DNA of 64,000 nucleotides from an uncultured Lachnospiraceae bacterium. GTDB taxonomy: Bacteria > Bacillota > Clostridia > Lachnospirales > Lachnospiraceae. The notes below the pieces were generated by a model. The model was not told the DNA's origin. It did no database searches and worked only from the letters and a program-made list of their open reading frames with translations. This document shows, one piece after another, positions 27,784-36,602 of the stretch (position 1 is the stretch's first letter; each line of letters opens with the position of its first letter). Both the position numbers and the translations under genes were made by a program. The DNA is taken from NCBI GenBank assembly GCA_947625015.1, contig CANQMR010000015.1, positions 1 through 64,000 on the forward strand. The letters are read 5' to 3'.

Positions 27784-27975
27784 GCGAAACGCATTTAGGT
27801 TCGTAATGGTTGTGCATATAGAACAATACTAACGCAGGTACGCTTGCGCTTGGTTACGCACGCAGCAATACTAAATTCGTGCTTCGCACTCATTAAGTAT
27901 CGGCGTGCATAAAACAACCTGCTTATCGTATTTGTTCTATAGGCACAACATAATTTCATTTTTTGAGCGTTTCGC
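27784..27975. repeat. Structured dispersed repeat, copy A
   Basis: A 192-nt element bounded by GCGAAACGC (27784-27792) and GCGTTTCGC (27967-27975). The outer stem pairs 27810-27829 with 27928-27948. Inner stems pair GCAGGT with ACCTGC, TTACGCACGC with GCGTGCATAA (one mismatch) and ATACT with AGTAT. The second copy at 42883-43073 has the same ends, a nearly identical core and a different but still paired outer stem. It could be a MITE-like element or a cis-acting RNA of the minus-strand gene starting 37 nt away. Short frames inside it are not considered genes. The rest of the 413-bp gap holds a small palindrome, CACTTTTGAAAGTG, at 28071-28084. Confidence 0.8.
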
Positions 27976-28133
27976 AAGTGTGTAATAGCTGAATTATTTA
28001 TATAAGATATTACACTTCAGGAAAAAAAGCAAGTCTTAATAACTGGCACTGTTAAAAAATATAAAACTGTCACTTTTGAAAGTGCCATATAGGGAGTATA
28101 GTACACCCATGCAAAAATAAAAGAGGAGAAGAT

Positions 28134-28175
28134 ATGGAAAAAGCAAGAGGTGAAGAGATATGGAAAAAGCGATAG
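28134..28175 (+). other. 13-codon mini-ORF from a leader duplication
   Basis: ATG 28134 has a strong GAGGAGAAG site and opens a 13-codon frame that overlaps the start of the ECF gene at 28160 in another frame. The two starts lie in near-identical 26-bp units (ribosome binding site plus ATGGAAAAAGC), so this is probably a small tandem duplication. It may couple or dampen translation of the downstream gene, but could be without function. Confidence 0.35.
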
Positions 28176-28714
28176 AGAGAAAATATAACAAAGAAGGGAG
28201 CAGCTCTGTAAGCGCAACGAAGCAGCTTGCAAGGGACGCCATGTTTGTGGCCTTAACGCTGGTGTTTACCGCCTTCATTAATATTCAGCTTCCAAGTTTT
28301 GGCGGGGCAGGCGGTCTGGTTCATCTGGGAAATGTTCCCCTGTTTGTAGGCGCTATGATTTACGGAAAGCGTACCGGCGCTTTGGCAGGCGCTATGGGAA
28401 TGGGTTTGTTTGACCTGTTAAGCGGTTGGGCGGCCTGGGCGCCCTGTACGATAATCACCTGCGGCCTCATGGGATATGTAACCGGCGCGATCTGTGAAAA
28501 AAGAAAGGGAATGTCGTGGAAGCTAGCGGCTATGGCGGCTGCCTTACTGATAAAAATTACAGGGTATTTTGTCTTTGAAAGCTTTATCATGGGAAGCGGC
28601 GCAGTGGCTGCGCTGAAATCAGTGCCGGGCAATGTGGTTCAGGTTGTTACGGCGGCAGTTATTGTGAGTTTTTTGATTACGCCCTTAGAGCGGGGACTGC
28701 GGTCCCTGGAATAG
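28160..28714 (+). CDS. ECF transporter S component (possibly for a B6 vitamer)
   Basis: A 184-residue membrane protein with about five to six hydrophobic helices and the N-terminal LARDAMFVALTLVFTAFIN pattern of ECF S components, which bind a vitamin or its precursor and use a shared EcfAA'T module (not in this window). The neighbours are a pyridoxamine kinase (divergent) and a PLP-fold aminotransferase 69 bp downstream, so a pyridoxine/pyridoxamine-type substrate is plausible. The substrate is an inference from context only. ATG 28160 is preceded by AGAGGTGAAGAG. Confidence 0.85.
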   Translation: MEKAIERKYNKEGSSSVSATKQLARDAMFVALTLVFTAFINIQLPSFGGAGGLVHLGNVPLFVGAMIYGKRTGALAGAMGMGLFDLLSGWAAWAPCTIITCGLMGYVTGAICEKRKGMSWKLAAMAAALLIKITGYFVFESFIMGSGAVAALKSVPGNVVQVVTAAVIVSFLITPLERGLRSLE

Positions 28715-28783
28715 AAAGGGCACTTGACCGATAACCCGGCGTATACCGCGGGAACGGAACAATACCGGCGAAAGGAAGGATTT

Positions 28784-29896
28784 ATGATGTATAAGATGAT
28801 GACACCGGGGCCAACGATGGTGGCGGAAAATGTGAGGAAGGCCAGAAGCATGGAAACCGGCAACCCGGACCTGGATATGGAGTTTTATGATTTTTATAAG
28901 GAGACCTGTCAGCTATACAGCAGTCTTCTGCATACGGAAAATGAGAGCCTGATATTAAGCGGCGAGGGCATATTAGGCTTAGAGGCGGCAGTCGCCTCCC
29001 TGACGGAGCCGGGAGACAGGGTGTTAGTCCTTGACAACGGCGTTTTTGGAAAAGGCTTTGCCGATTTTGTGTCCCTGTATGGCGGGGAGCCGGTCTTATA
29101 TACGGCGGATTACCGCATTGCGTTGGAGGCGGAGCCCCTGCGGAAGTTCTTAGAGCAGGATTCTGATTTTAAATATGCCACCGTAGTACACTGCGACACC
29201 CCAAGCGGAATGTTAAATGACATCAGTACAATCTGCCCCCTGCTCAAAGAGTTCGGAATCCTGACTGTCGTGGATTCGGTATCGGGAATGTTTGGCAATG
29301 AAGTCCGGGTGGACGACTGGGGCATTGATATCCTCTGCGGCGGTTCCCAGAAGGCAATTTCCTGCCCGGTAGGGCTTACCTTAGTGACAATCAGCAGCGC
29401 GGCTAAAAAGGCAATGGCGGACCGGAAGACAAGAATAGCGTCTTTTTATGCAAACCTCTATATCTTTAAGGATTACGATAAGGATAAATGGTTTCCATAT
29501 ACCATGCCAATCAGCGACATATGCGGATTGCGGCAGGCGTTGGAGAATCTGAAAGCGGATAAGGACAGATTAAAGCGCCACGAGGAGGTTGCCCGCAGGA
29601 CCAGGGAGGCGCTGGTGCGGTCGGGGCTTAAGCTTTATGCGGATAACGGCTACTCGAATACCGTAACCGTCTTTACCATACCGGAGGGGATTACGGCGGA
29701 GCAGCTTTTATCGGTTATGCGGAAGGATTATAATATCATGCTGGCCGGCTCCTTTGATGTGCTGGCGGGCGAGGTGATACGGATTGGCCATATGGGGTAT
29801 AACTGTACGGAAGAAAATATGAAGGAAACCTTACAGGCCCTAAACGGGGCGTTGGAAAAGCTGGGCGTAAAGCTTAAGGCGGCCTTAGCATATTGA
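28784..29896 (+). CDS. Class V PLP-dependent aminotransferase
   Basis: A 370-residue fold-type I aminotransferase of the alanine-glyoxylate/serine-pyruvate group. TPGPTMV opens the protein, HCDTPSGMLND and VVDSVSGMFG line the cofactor pocket, and the PLP lysine is Lys190 in GGSQKAI. Two adjacent ATGs (28784, 28787) follow AAAGGAAGGA and either may be used. This group includes pyridoxamine-pyruvate aminotransferases as well as alanine-glyoxylate enzymes. With the ECF S component just upstream and a pyridoxamine kinase nearby, a B6-related role is possible but unproven. Confidence 0.88.
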   Translation: MMYKMMTPGPTMVAENVRKARSMETGNPDLDMEFYDFYKETCQLYSSLLHTENESLILSGEGILGLEAAVASLTEPGDRVLVLDNGVFGKGFADFVSLYGGEPVLYTADYRIALEAEPLRKFLEQDSDFKYATVVHCDTPSGMLNDISTICPLLKEFGILTVVDSVSGMFGNEVRVDDWGIDILCGGSQKAISCPVGLTLVTISSAAKKAMADRKTRIASFYANLYIFKDYDKDKWFPYTMPISDICGLRQALENLKADKDRLKRHEEVARRTREALVRSGLKLYADNGYSNTVTVFTIPEGITAEQLLSVMRKDYNIMLAGSFDVLAGEVIRIGHMGYNCTEENMKETLQALNGALEKLGVKLKAALAY

Positions 29897-29990
29897 TTCT
29901 TCCGTTTAAGTAAATTTCCACAAAAATCCGGCTTAAACTTATTATTTTTAAGTGAAAATGAAGAAATCTATTAAAAATCGAAAAAAGGAC

Positions 29991-30019
29991 TTGATTTTTT
30001 TAACAGAGTGGGTTATATT
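29991..30019 (+). promoter_or_regulatory. Promoter of the glutamine synthetase gene
   Basis: TTGATT at 29991-29996 and TATATT at 30014-30019 are separated by 17 bp. The predicted start near 30026 leaves a leader of about 110 nt that contains the hairpin at 30057-30087. Confidence 0.7.
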
Positions 30020-30049
30020 ACAACTATCAAAAGCGAATACAGACAGCTA

Positions 30050-30087
30050 AGGACAAGGGTGTTCTCATCAGGAGAATACCCTTTTTT
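30050..30087 (+). terminator. Leader terminator/attenuator of glnN with alternative hairpin
   Basis: A 10-bp stem, GGGTGTTCTC (30057-30066) with GAGAATACCC (30072-30081, one G-U pair), has a 5-base loop and is followed directly by six Ts (30082-30087), a classic intrinsic terminator between promoter and gene. An alternative hairpin, AGGAC/GTTCT (30050-30065), exposes the six-base loop AAGGGT, with A at position 1 and G at 4 as in ANTAR antiterminator targets, and it would break the terminator stem. The second ANTAR hairpin was not found, so the class of control is open. Confidence 0.65.
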
Positions 30088-30138
30088 CTTGAAAAGAATC
30101 GTTCGCTGATAAAGTTAAAGGAAAGGAAGTATTATCTT

Positions 30139-32256
30139 ATGAGTGAAAAAGTTGTTGATGTAACAGAGATATTTGGATCGAACGTGTTTAATGATGCGGC
30201 CATGCGGGAACGTCTGCCGAAGGCGGTGTATAAAGAGCTGAAAAAGACCATTGAGCTTGGAAAGGAATTAAATCCGGCGATTGCAGATACCGTTGCCAAC
30301 GCAATGAAGGACTGGGCTGTCGAGCATGGCGCAACGCATTATACCCACTGGTTCCAGCCTATGACCGGTATCACAGCGGAAAAGCATGACGCTTTCATCA
30401 GCCCGACTGCCGACGGGAAAGTATTGCTTGAGTTTTCCGGCAAGGAGCTGATTAAGGGTGAGCCGGATGCGTCTTCGTTCCCTTCCGGCGGACTGCGCGC
30501 CACCAATGAGGCAAGAGGATATACGGCATGGGATTGTACTTCGCCCGCATTTATCAAGGAATCTCCGGACGGCAGCACGATTCTCTGTATTCCCACAGCC
30601 TTTTCTTCCTATACAGGAGAGGCGCTGGATAAGAAAATTCCGCTGTTGCGCTCCATGGAGGCAGTCAATGCCCAGGCGCTTAGAATATTGCGGCTGTTTG
30701 GCAACACAACCTCTAAGAAGGTCACAACGTCTGTTGGACCGGAGCAGGAGTATTTCCTGATTGACAAGGCGGATTATGCAAAGCGTAAGGATTTGATTTT
30801 TACAGGCAGAACCTTGTTTGGTGCAATGCCGCCAAAGGGACAGGAATTAGACGACCACTATTTTGGTACGGTTCGGGAGAGAGTGCTTTCTTATATGAAA
30901 GATTTGAATATCGAGTTGTGGAAGTTAGGCATTACCGCTAAGACGCAGCACAACGAGGTGGCTCCGGCACAGCACGAGTTAGCTCCGATTTACGGCACCA
31001 CCAATGTGGGAACCGACCACAACCAGTTGGTCATGGAGACCATGAAACGGGTGGCAGATCGTCATGGCCTTGCCTGCCTGCTGCATGAGAAACCGTTCGC
31101 AGGCGTCAACGGTTCCGGTAAGCACAATAACTGGTCCATGGGAACTGATGACGGAATCAACCTGTTAGAGCCGGGCAAGACGCCTCATGAGAATGTACAG
31201 TTTTTGCTGTTCTTAACCGCAATCCTGAAGGCTGTTGACGAGCACGCAGATTTGTTGAGACTGTCTGCCTCTTCTGCCGGTAACGACCACAGATTAGGAG
31301 CAAACGAGGCGCCTCCTGCAATCATTTCCGTATACTTAGGCGAGCAGTTAGATGATGTGTTGAAGCAGTTAGACACTACCGGCGAGGCGACCAGTTCTAT
31401 CCAGGGCAAGACCTATGAGTCCGGCGTAACCACGCTGCCGTCCTTTATGCAGGATGCAACAGACCGTAACCGGACGTCACCGTTTGCCTTTACCGGTAAT
31501 AAGTTTGAGTTCCGTATGGTGGGTTCTACCCAGTCTATCGCTACGCCGAACTGCATTTTAAATACTATTGTTGCGGATTCCCTGTGTGAGTTAGCTGACG
31601 AACTGGAGAAAGCAGACAACTTTGAAATGGCAGTCCATGACAAGATTAAGGAGTTAGTTGGCAAGCATAAGAGAATCATCTTTAACGGCAACGGTTACTC
31701 TGACGAGTGGGTTGCCGAGGCAGAGAAGCGGGGACTTCCGAACATTAAATGTCTGGTGGACGCCGTAGGCGCATTGGTGAAGGATGAAAATGTGGCAATG
31801 TTCGAGAAGTTTGGCGTATTGAACAGGGCAGAGTTAGAGTCCCGGGCAGAGATTTACTATGAGAATTATGCTAAGCAGATTAACATTGAGGCAAAGACCA
31901 TGCTGGATATGGCAAAGAAACAGATTGCTCCTGCCGTAATGAAATACTCTGCCGATATGGCGAAGGGCGTTGTGGACTTAAAGGCTTCCGGTGTGGATAC
32001 CTCCGTACAGGAAGGCATTTTGAAGGATATCGCCACAGAGCTTAAAGCCCTTACCGCAGCGGTAGATAAGCTGGAGGCAGTAGACGCTAAGGCCCTTGCT
32101 TTAGAGGACGATATGGAGAAAGCGGCAAGATGCTTCCATGATGAAGTCTTTGCAGTGATGGGTGAGGTAAGAGAGCCTGCCGATAAACTGGAAAGCCTGG
32201 TGGATAAAGAGTACTGGCCATTCCCGCAGTATGAAGATATGCTGTTCTATGTATAA
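30139..32256 (+). CDS. glnN: Glutamine synthetase, type III
   Basis: A 705-residue GSIII enzyme making glutamine from glutamate, ammonia and ATP. The length and motifs are those of the GlnN group rather than Gln[20 protein letters not shown] early, [39 protein letters not shown] near 325-336, [17 protein letters not shown], and [15 protein letters not shown]. The protein is expected to form a cytoplasmic dodecamer. It has its own promoter, a terminator-like leader suggesting nitrogen-dependent readthrough, and a terminator just after it. An AAAGGAAAGGAAG site precedes the start. Confidence 0.97.
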   Translation: MSEKVVDVTEIFGSNVFNDAAMRERLPKAVYKELKKTIELGKELNPAIADTVANAMKDWAVEHGATHYTHWFQPMTGITAEKHDAFISPTADGKVLLEFSGKELIKGEPDASSFPSGGLRATNEARGYTAWDCTSPAFIKESPDGSTILCIPTAFSSYTGEALDKKIPLLRSMEAVNAQALRILRLFGNTTSKKVTTSVGPEQEYFLIDKADYAKRKDLIFTGRTLFGAMPPKGQELDDHYFGTVRERVLSYMKDLNIELWKLGITAKTQHNEVAPAQHELAPIYGTTNVGTDHNQLVMETMKRVADRHGLACLLHEKPFAGVNGSGKHNNWSMGTDDGINLLEPGKTPHENVQFLLFLTAILKAVDEHADLLRLSASSAGNDHRLGANEAPPAIISVYLGEQLDDVLKQLDTTGEATSSIQGKTYESGVTTLPSFMQDATDRNRTSPFAFTGNKFEFRMVGSTQSIATPNCILNTIVADSLCELADELEKADNFEMAVHDKIKELVGKHKRIIFNGNGYSDEWVAEAEKRGLPNIKCLVDAVGALVKDENVAMFEKFGVLNRAELESRAEIYYENYAKQINIEAKTMLDMAKKQIAPAVMKYSADMAKGVVDLKASGVDTSVQEGILKDIATELKALTAAVDKLEAVDAKALALEDDMEKAARCFHDEVFAVMGEVREPADKLESLVDKEYWPFPQYEDMLFYV

Positions 32257-32298
32257 TCGGGAATACTGACAAGGCTTTTATAAAGAGATAAGATAAGG

Positions 32299-32344
32299 AA
32301 AACCGCAGATTTCATGGGAAACCATGAGACCTGCGGTTTTTGTT
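32299..32344 (+). terminator. Intrinsic terminator of glnN
   Basis: AAAACCGCAG (32299-32308) pairs with CTGCGGTTTT (32331-32340), with an inner CATGG/CCATG stem and GAAA loop; a T-rich tail follows. The A-rich opposite side may also serve the XRE gene that ends nearby on the minus strand. Confidence 0.85.
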
Positions 32345-32369
32345 ATGTTGGGCTTTCAGGAGCCTGTCC

Positions 32370-32702
32370 TTACAAATCCATTTTCAGGATATCCTGTAGT
32401 ATCTGGTAAAGACGCTTCTGGTTATCCGGCGTCTGCTGTTCTAACAGACGGTAGCTTTGCAGGGCGTAATCGGTTGGGGCGTCCTTTAACGTATCAATGT
32501 CTTCTAACAGTTTGCCAAGGGGGATGTTGAGGCCCCTCGCAATTTTATACAGAGTGTCAATGGAGGGGGTTTTCTCTCCCCGTTCTAACTGCCCGATATA
32601 GGTATGGTGAAGTTCGCTGTATTCGGCAAGTTTTTCCTGGCTTAAGCGCTGCTTCTGTCTGTACATCCGTATGCGGTTCCCAACGATTTCGGCAATGTCC
32701 AT
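32370..32702 (-). CDS. XRE-family transcriptional regulator
   Basis: A 110-residue DNA-binding protein. The HTH_3 domain fills residues 5-65: RIRMYRQKQRLSQEKLAE, HHTYIGQLERGEKTPSIDT and LYKIARGLNIPLGKLL. The C-terminal 45 residues form a helical tail that may dimerise or sense a signal. ATG 32702 is chosen because AGGAGG lies 6 bases upstream; an in-frame start 14 codons earlier has no such site. It diverges from three tandem secreted-protein genes, and the shared upstream region has repeated TATACTAT-like boxes, so it probably controls itself and that array. Confidence 0.92.
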   Translation of the reverse strand: MDIAEIVGNRIRMYRQKQRLSQEKLAEYSELHHTYIGQLERGEKTPSIDTLYKIARGLNIPLGKLLEDIDTLKDAPTDYALQSYRLLEQQTPDNQKRLYQILQDILKMDL

Positions 32703-32749
32703 TGTGTTCCTCCTGTACTTGAACGACATAATCATGAATATCAATAACT

Positions 32750-32832
32750 AAGAATATACTATTGACTTTATTCTACACAAAACATATACTATAAATATTA
32801 GTAATGGGATAAATATATCAATAGTATACTAT
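32750..32832. promoter_or_regulatory. Repeated TATACTAT boxes, candidate XRE operators
   Basis: Three related AT-rich boxes lie between the XRE gene and the first array gene: AATATACTATTG near 32752, CATATACTATAA near 32781, and ATAGTATACTAT at 32821-32832, a perfect 12-bp palindrome. Their spacing of about 30-40 bp and their position in the divergent region suggest repressor binding. Regulator assignment is inferred from adjacency. Confidence 0.5.
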
Positions 32833-32917
32833 TATCTGCCGCAAAAGCGGAAGGTATACTGTAACTGCACAATCCACAGCAAAAATTGTCCGGGTACAGG
32901 GAAAGGAGACGGAGAAA

Positions 32918-34039
32918 ATGAAAAGAAAAAAGAATGAGATTCAGGGAATAAGAAAAGGCGGAAACAGCCTGCATGGCAGGAGAACAGGGGCGTTGGTGTT
33001 AACGTTAGCCCTAGTGCTTGGCACATTTGCAGCGCCGGAGATTCCGGGCATGACAAATCCGGCAGGCGTAAAGGTGGAGGCCAAAAGCGGAACGGACAAA
33101 AAGAAGCCGACAATAAAATTCAGCGGAAAGTCACAGATTACCGTAGAAAAGAACGAAGTAATAAAAATTCCCAAGACCATAGCGAAGGATAACAAAGACG
33201 GCAATGTGACAAAGAAAATCAGCGTAACGGTGAAGAAAGGAAAGACCAGCTACAAGTCAGTCGCAACAAAGATTAAGAAGAATAAAAAGGTGAAGTTTTC
33301 GAGTACCGGAAGGTATACGGTAACCTATTCCGTAAAGGATAAGGCGGGGAATAAGGCAACGAAGAAGCGGTATATCACAGTGTTAGAGCCGAAAACAGAG
33401 AATACCACAACGGAAGCGCCGACGTCGCAGACTACGGAAATACCGACGACCACAGAGGCGCCAACCACTACTGAGATAGCTACAACAACAGAGCAGTCTG
33501 TTACTGGAGATACAAACAGTTACGCAATAGATTTATCAAAGTATGGAACTATAGAAAAGGTAACAAAAAATGGTGTTACATATAATGTTTTAATAGAAGC
33601 AAATGATTTTTATAAGAGTAATGAAGATTATTCATCAAGAAATGGTTATGAATTGTTAGAGTGCACTGGCTATAATGTAACAGATCTCGCATATGATTTT
33701 TCTAAGTATAATTATCATCAAGATAATAATTATTTACAGTTATTTGGGAAAATTAAATTAATTGACGAGTATGGTGTAGATGTTACAGACAATTTATTCT
33801 TTTATCCATATGCGCAAAATGAACAAGTATATGCTATTGATATAATGTATGTTGACTCTAAAAATGTAAGACATTTTTATAATGATATAAATATATATAC
33901 AAATTACAATGCGTATGCAAATGAAATAGATTTTTGGAATTATACAGATGAAGAAAATGAATTTAGAATGAGATACAAACCAGCTAGTAGTCTTATTAAT
34001 ATTGTTTATGATGAAAAGGATAACAAAAAATTAGTATAG
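32918..34039 (+). CDS. Secreted constant/variable-region protein, copy 1
   Basis: A 373-residue exported protein. The basic N-terminus plus hydrophobic stretch (GALVLTLALVLGTFAAP, about residues 22-38) forms a signal peptide. Residues 55-155 form a Lys-rich Ig-like domain of the DUF5011 type (KPTIKFSG, KDNKDGNVTKKISVTV, GRYTVTYSVKDKAGNKATKK). A Thr/Pro-rich linker (about 160-195) leads to an AT-rich C-terminal domain (YLQLFGKIKLIDEYGVDVTD) that is the variable part. The first 155 residues are almost identical in the two downstream copies. No LPXTG or TM anchor is seen. GGAAAGGAGACGG precedes the start and is shared by all three copies. Function unknown. Confidence 0.88.
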   Translation: MKRKKNEIQGIRKGGNSLHGRRTGALVLTLALVLGTFAAPEIPGMTNPAGVKVEAKSGTDKKKPTIKFSGKSQITVEKNEVIKIPKTIAKDNKDGNVTKKISVTVKKGKTSYKSVATKIKKNKKVKFSSTGRYTVTYSVKDKAGNKATKKRYITVLEPKTENTTTEAPTSQTTEIPTTTEAPTTTEIATTTEQSVTGDTNSYAIDLSKYGTIEKVTKNGVTYNVLIEANDFYKSNEDYSSRNGYELLECTGYNVTDLAYDFSKYNYHQDNNYLQLFGKIKLIDEYGVDVTDNLFFYPYAQNEQVYAIDIMYVDSKNVRHFYNDINIYTNYNAYANEIDFWNYTDEENEFRMRYKPASSLINIVYDEKDNKKLV

Positions 34040-34124
34040 TTATGGGTGTGTGATACAACAAAAACTATTTTGATGTAATAACAGGCAAGAGTCTGCCCGG
34101 GTACAGGGAAAGGAGACGGAGAAA

Positions 34125-35303
34125 ATGGAAAGAAAAAAGAATCAGATTCAGGGCATAAGAAAAGGCGGGAACAGCCTGCATGGCAGGAGAACAGGAGCGT
34201 TGGTATTGACGTTAGCCCTTGTGCTTGGCGTATTTGCAGCGCCGGAGATTCCGGGCGTGACAAATCTGGCAGGCGTAAGGGTAGAGGCCAAAAGCGGAAC
34301 GGACAAAAAGAAGCCGGTTATCAAATTTAGCGGAAAGTCACAGATTACCGTAGAAAAGAATGAAGTAGTAAAAATCCCCAAAACCACAGCGAAGGACAAC
34401 AAAGACGGCAATGTGACAAAGAAAATCAGCGTAACGGTGAAAAAGGGGAAGACCAGCTACAAATCAATCGCGACAAAGATTAAGAAGAATAAGAAGGTGA
34501 AGTTTTCGAGTACCGGAAAGTATACGGTAACCTATTCCGTAAAGGATAAGGCGGGCAATAAGGCAACAAAGAAGCGGTATATCACAGTAACGGACCCGAA
34601 ATCAAAAAGCAAAAATAATTCAACTAAAAAAACAACAGAAAAAACAACACAGACACCAACAACAGAGGAGAAAACGACAGAGAATGTAACAACGCAAGCA
34701 CCAACTACAGAAAAGAAAACGACAGAAACGCCTACGACGGAAGAAAAAACACAAAGCACTCCTGTTGTTGAAAAACCTGTGGCTGGTGATGGTTATTATG
34801 GTGTTAATAGAGTTAAAGTTGGAGATAAAATGTACAACATAATAAATGATCCGGATTTTGAATCTGTTATTGAAAAAACGCCTACTGAATGTGAGAATAT
34901 AACGTTTACTATAGAAAATGATTATTCAACATTTGTCTTTTCAAAAGATTCCGGATTGCTGGAAAATTATAATTATTTAAGTTTCTTGGGCGAAATGACG
35001 GCATTGGATTTAAATGGAATTGATATGAGTGAGGGTATAACAGTTTATGCGCCATATCTTGATGAAGTAAAAACATATAACTATATATATTTGTATATAG
35101 AAGACACTGCTGTATATGAATGTGAGCGTAATTCTATAAAAATACCGATTTGTCTTTATGTGCGTGATTTTATAGAAGGATATGAATATGATGATGGAAC
35201 TTTTGGTTCTGCTTTTCATATGTTAAGCAAAGATCCTTTAGTGTATGGTTTTTTAAGATCTTCTGAACATATTGTAATTTCTTCACCCATGCAAAATAAT
35301 TAG
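34125..35303 (+). CDS. Secreted constant/variable-region protein, copy 2
   Basis: A 392-residue paralogue of the preceding protein: same signal peptide and Ig-like DUF5011-type domain with only scattered substitutions, then a longer Thr/Lys/Glu linker with TTEEKTTE-type repeats (about 165-220). The C-terminal domain shares only a skeleton with copy 1 (YLSFLGEMTALDLNGIDMSE, SKDPLVYGF). The GC content falls sharply after the constant region. The leader keeps the CCGGGTACAGGGAAAGGAGACGG block but lacks the upstream GCGGAAGGTATACTG block found before copies 1 and 3, so it is probably read through from copy 1. Confidence 0.88.
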   Translation: MERKKNQIQGIRKGGNSLHGRRTGALVLTLALVLGVFAAPEIPGVTNLAGVRVEAKSGTDKKKPVIKFSGKSQITVEKNEVVKIPKTTAKDNKDGNVTKKISVTVKKGKTSYKSIATKIKKNKKVKFSSTGKYTVTYSVKDKAGNKATKKRYITVTDPKSKSKNNSTKKTTEKTTQTPTTEEKTTENVTTQAPTTEKKTTETPTTEEKTQSTPVVEKPVAGDGYYGVNRVKVGDKMYNIINDPDFESVIEKTPTECENITFTIENDYSTFVFSKDSGLLENYNYLSFLGEMTALDLNGIDMSEGITVYAPYLDEVKTYNYIYLYIEDTAVYECERNSIKIPICLYVRDFIEGYEYDDGTFGSAFHMLSKDPLVYGFLRSSEHIVISSPMQNN

Positions 35304-35413
35304 ACAAATATATTAACAGCATATTGTTATTTACTATAAAAGCGGAAGGTATACTGCAACTGCACAATCCACAACAAAAGTGTGTCCGGGTACATGGAAA
35401 GGAGACGGAGAAA

Positions 35414-36454
35414 ATGAAAAGAAAAAAGAATGAGATTCATGGAATAAGAAAAGGCGGGAACCGCCTGCATGCAAAGAGAACAGGGGCATTGGTGTTGACG
35501 TTAGCCCTTGTGCTTGGCATATTTGCAGCGCCGGAGATTCCGGGCATGACAAATCCGGCAGGCGTAAGGGTAGAAGCCAAAAGCGGAACGGACAAAAAGA
35601 AACCGACAATAAAATTCAGCGGAAAGTCACAGATTACCGTAGAAAAGAACGAAGTAATAAAAATCCCCAAGACCACAGCGAAGGATAACAAAGACGGCAA
35701 TGTGACAAAGAAAATCAGCGTAACGGTGAAAAAGGGAAAGACCAACTACAAATCAATCGCAACAAAGATTAAGAAGAATAAGAAGGTGAAGTTTTCAAGT
35801 GCCGGAAAGTATACGGTAACCTATTCCGTAAAGGATAAGGCGGGGAATAAGGCAACGAAGAAGCGGTATATCACAGTGGTAGAGCAAAAAACAAATACTA
35901 CAACGGAAACGCAGACTACGGAAATACCGACGACCACAGAAGCACCAACTACTACTGAGCAACCTGCTACGGAGGTTCCTAAAAAACCAACAACTGGAAT
36001 ATATCAAGAAACAATAAATGGAATCACATATAATATTACAAGAGATATAACATATTCTGATATGATTGGTTATGCGCCTCAACAATCAGATAAAATAAAT
36101 ATAGAAATACAAAATGATTATGAAGTTTTATATATGGATTTTAATGATGGGTTTCATAAAACATCACAATATATTAGTTTTCTTGGCTCAATAAAAGCAA
36201 CTGATCAAGATAATAATGATATTTCAGATAGAATATTAATTTACGAATATGTATTAGAAAATATTATTGATAATACAGATAGTTGTAATGTGTATATATA
36301 TGTTAAAGATGGAAAAGGTAATTCTTTAAAAAAATATATAAATTTTCAGTTTAGAGATTTTAAGGAATGTTTTTATGATGATTTAGATGAATTAGATTTA
36401 CTGAATGAAAATCCACTTGTGTATGGCAAGAGACGTGTTAAAACGGAACAATAA
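35414..36454 (+). CDS. Secreted constant/variable-region protein, copy 3
   Basis: A 346-residue paralogue. ATG 35414 is chosen to match copies 1 and 2 and the conserved GGAAAGGAGACGG site; the frame is open 30 codons further upstream, but only across the conserved leader. The constant domain is again nearly identical (KPTIKFSGKSQITVEKNEVI). The linker carries TTEIPTTTEAPTTTE. The C-terminal domain (YISFLGSIKATDQDNNDISD, NENPLVYGK) is closer to copy 2 than to copy 1. Its leader repeats the copy 1 leader (AAAAGCGGAAGGTATACTG, then a block ending ACAATCCACA), so it may have its own promoter. Confidence 0.88.
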   Translation: MKRKKNEIHGIRKGGNRLHAKRTGALVLTLALVLGIFAAPEIPGMTNPAGVRVEAKSGTDKKKPTIKFSGKSQITVEKNEVIKIPKTTAKDNKDGNVTKKISVTVKKGKTNYKSIATKIKKNKKVKFSSAGKYTVTYSVKDKAGNKATKKRYITVVEQKTNTTTETQTTEIPTTTEAPTTTEQPATEVPKKPTTGIYQETINGITYNITRDITYSDMIGYAPQQSDKINIEIQNDYEVLYMDFNDGFHKTSQYISFLGSIKATDQDNNDISDRILIYEYVLENIIDNTDSCNVYIYVKDGKGNSLKKYINFQFRDFKECFYDDLDELDLLNENPLVYGKRRVKTEQ

Positions 36455-36602
36455 AACAAAAGGTACAAGACAGCCTGTTATCTGAAATTTAAAACTTTTT
36501 GGTGGTAAAATCAGTATAGTATGTTACAATTAACTTTGTAACGTTACCCTCATTATGAAGCTTGAAGAAAACTCATAACATAGACAATTCTAATGAAACA
36601 AA
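36455..36602. other. Intergenic region after the secreted array
   Basis: About 150 bp of AT-rich sequence without a gene. It contains a small inverted repeat, GTTACAA (36523-36529) with TTGTAAC (36536-36542). No convincing terminator for the array is seen. Confidence 0.4.

Noticed and set aside
27795-27977. 60-codon minus-strand frame inside structured repeat copy A
   Set aside because: It shares NTISRLFYARRYLMSAK with the frame in copy B only because the DNA element is repeated; the stems explain the conservation and no ribosome binding site fits.
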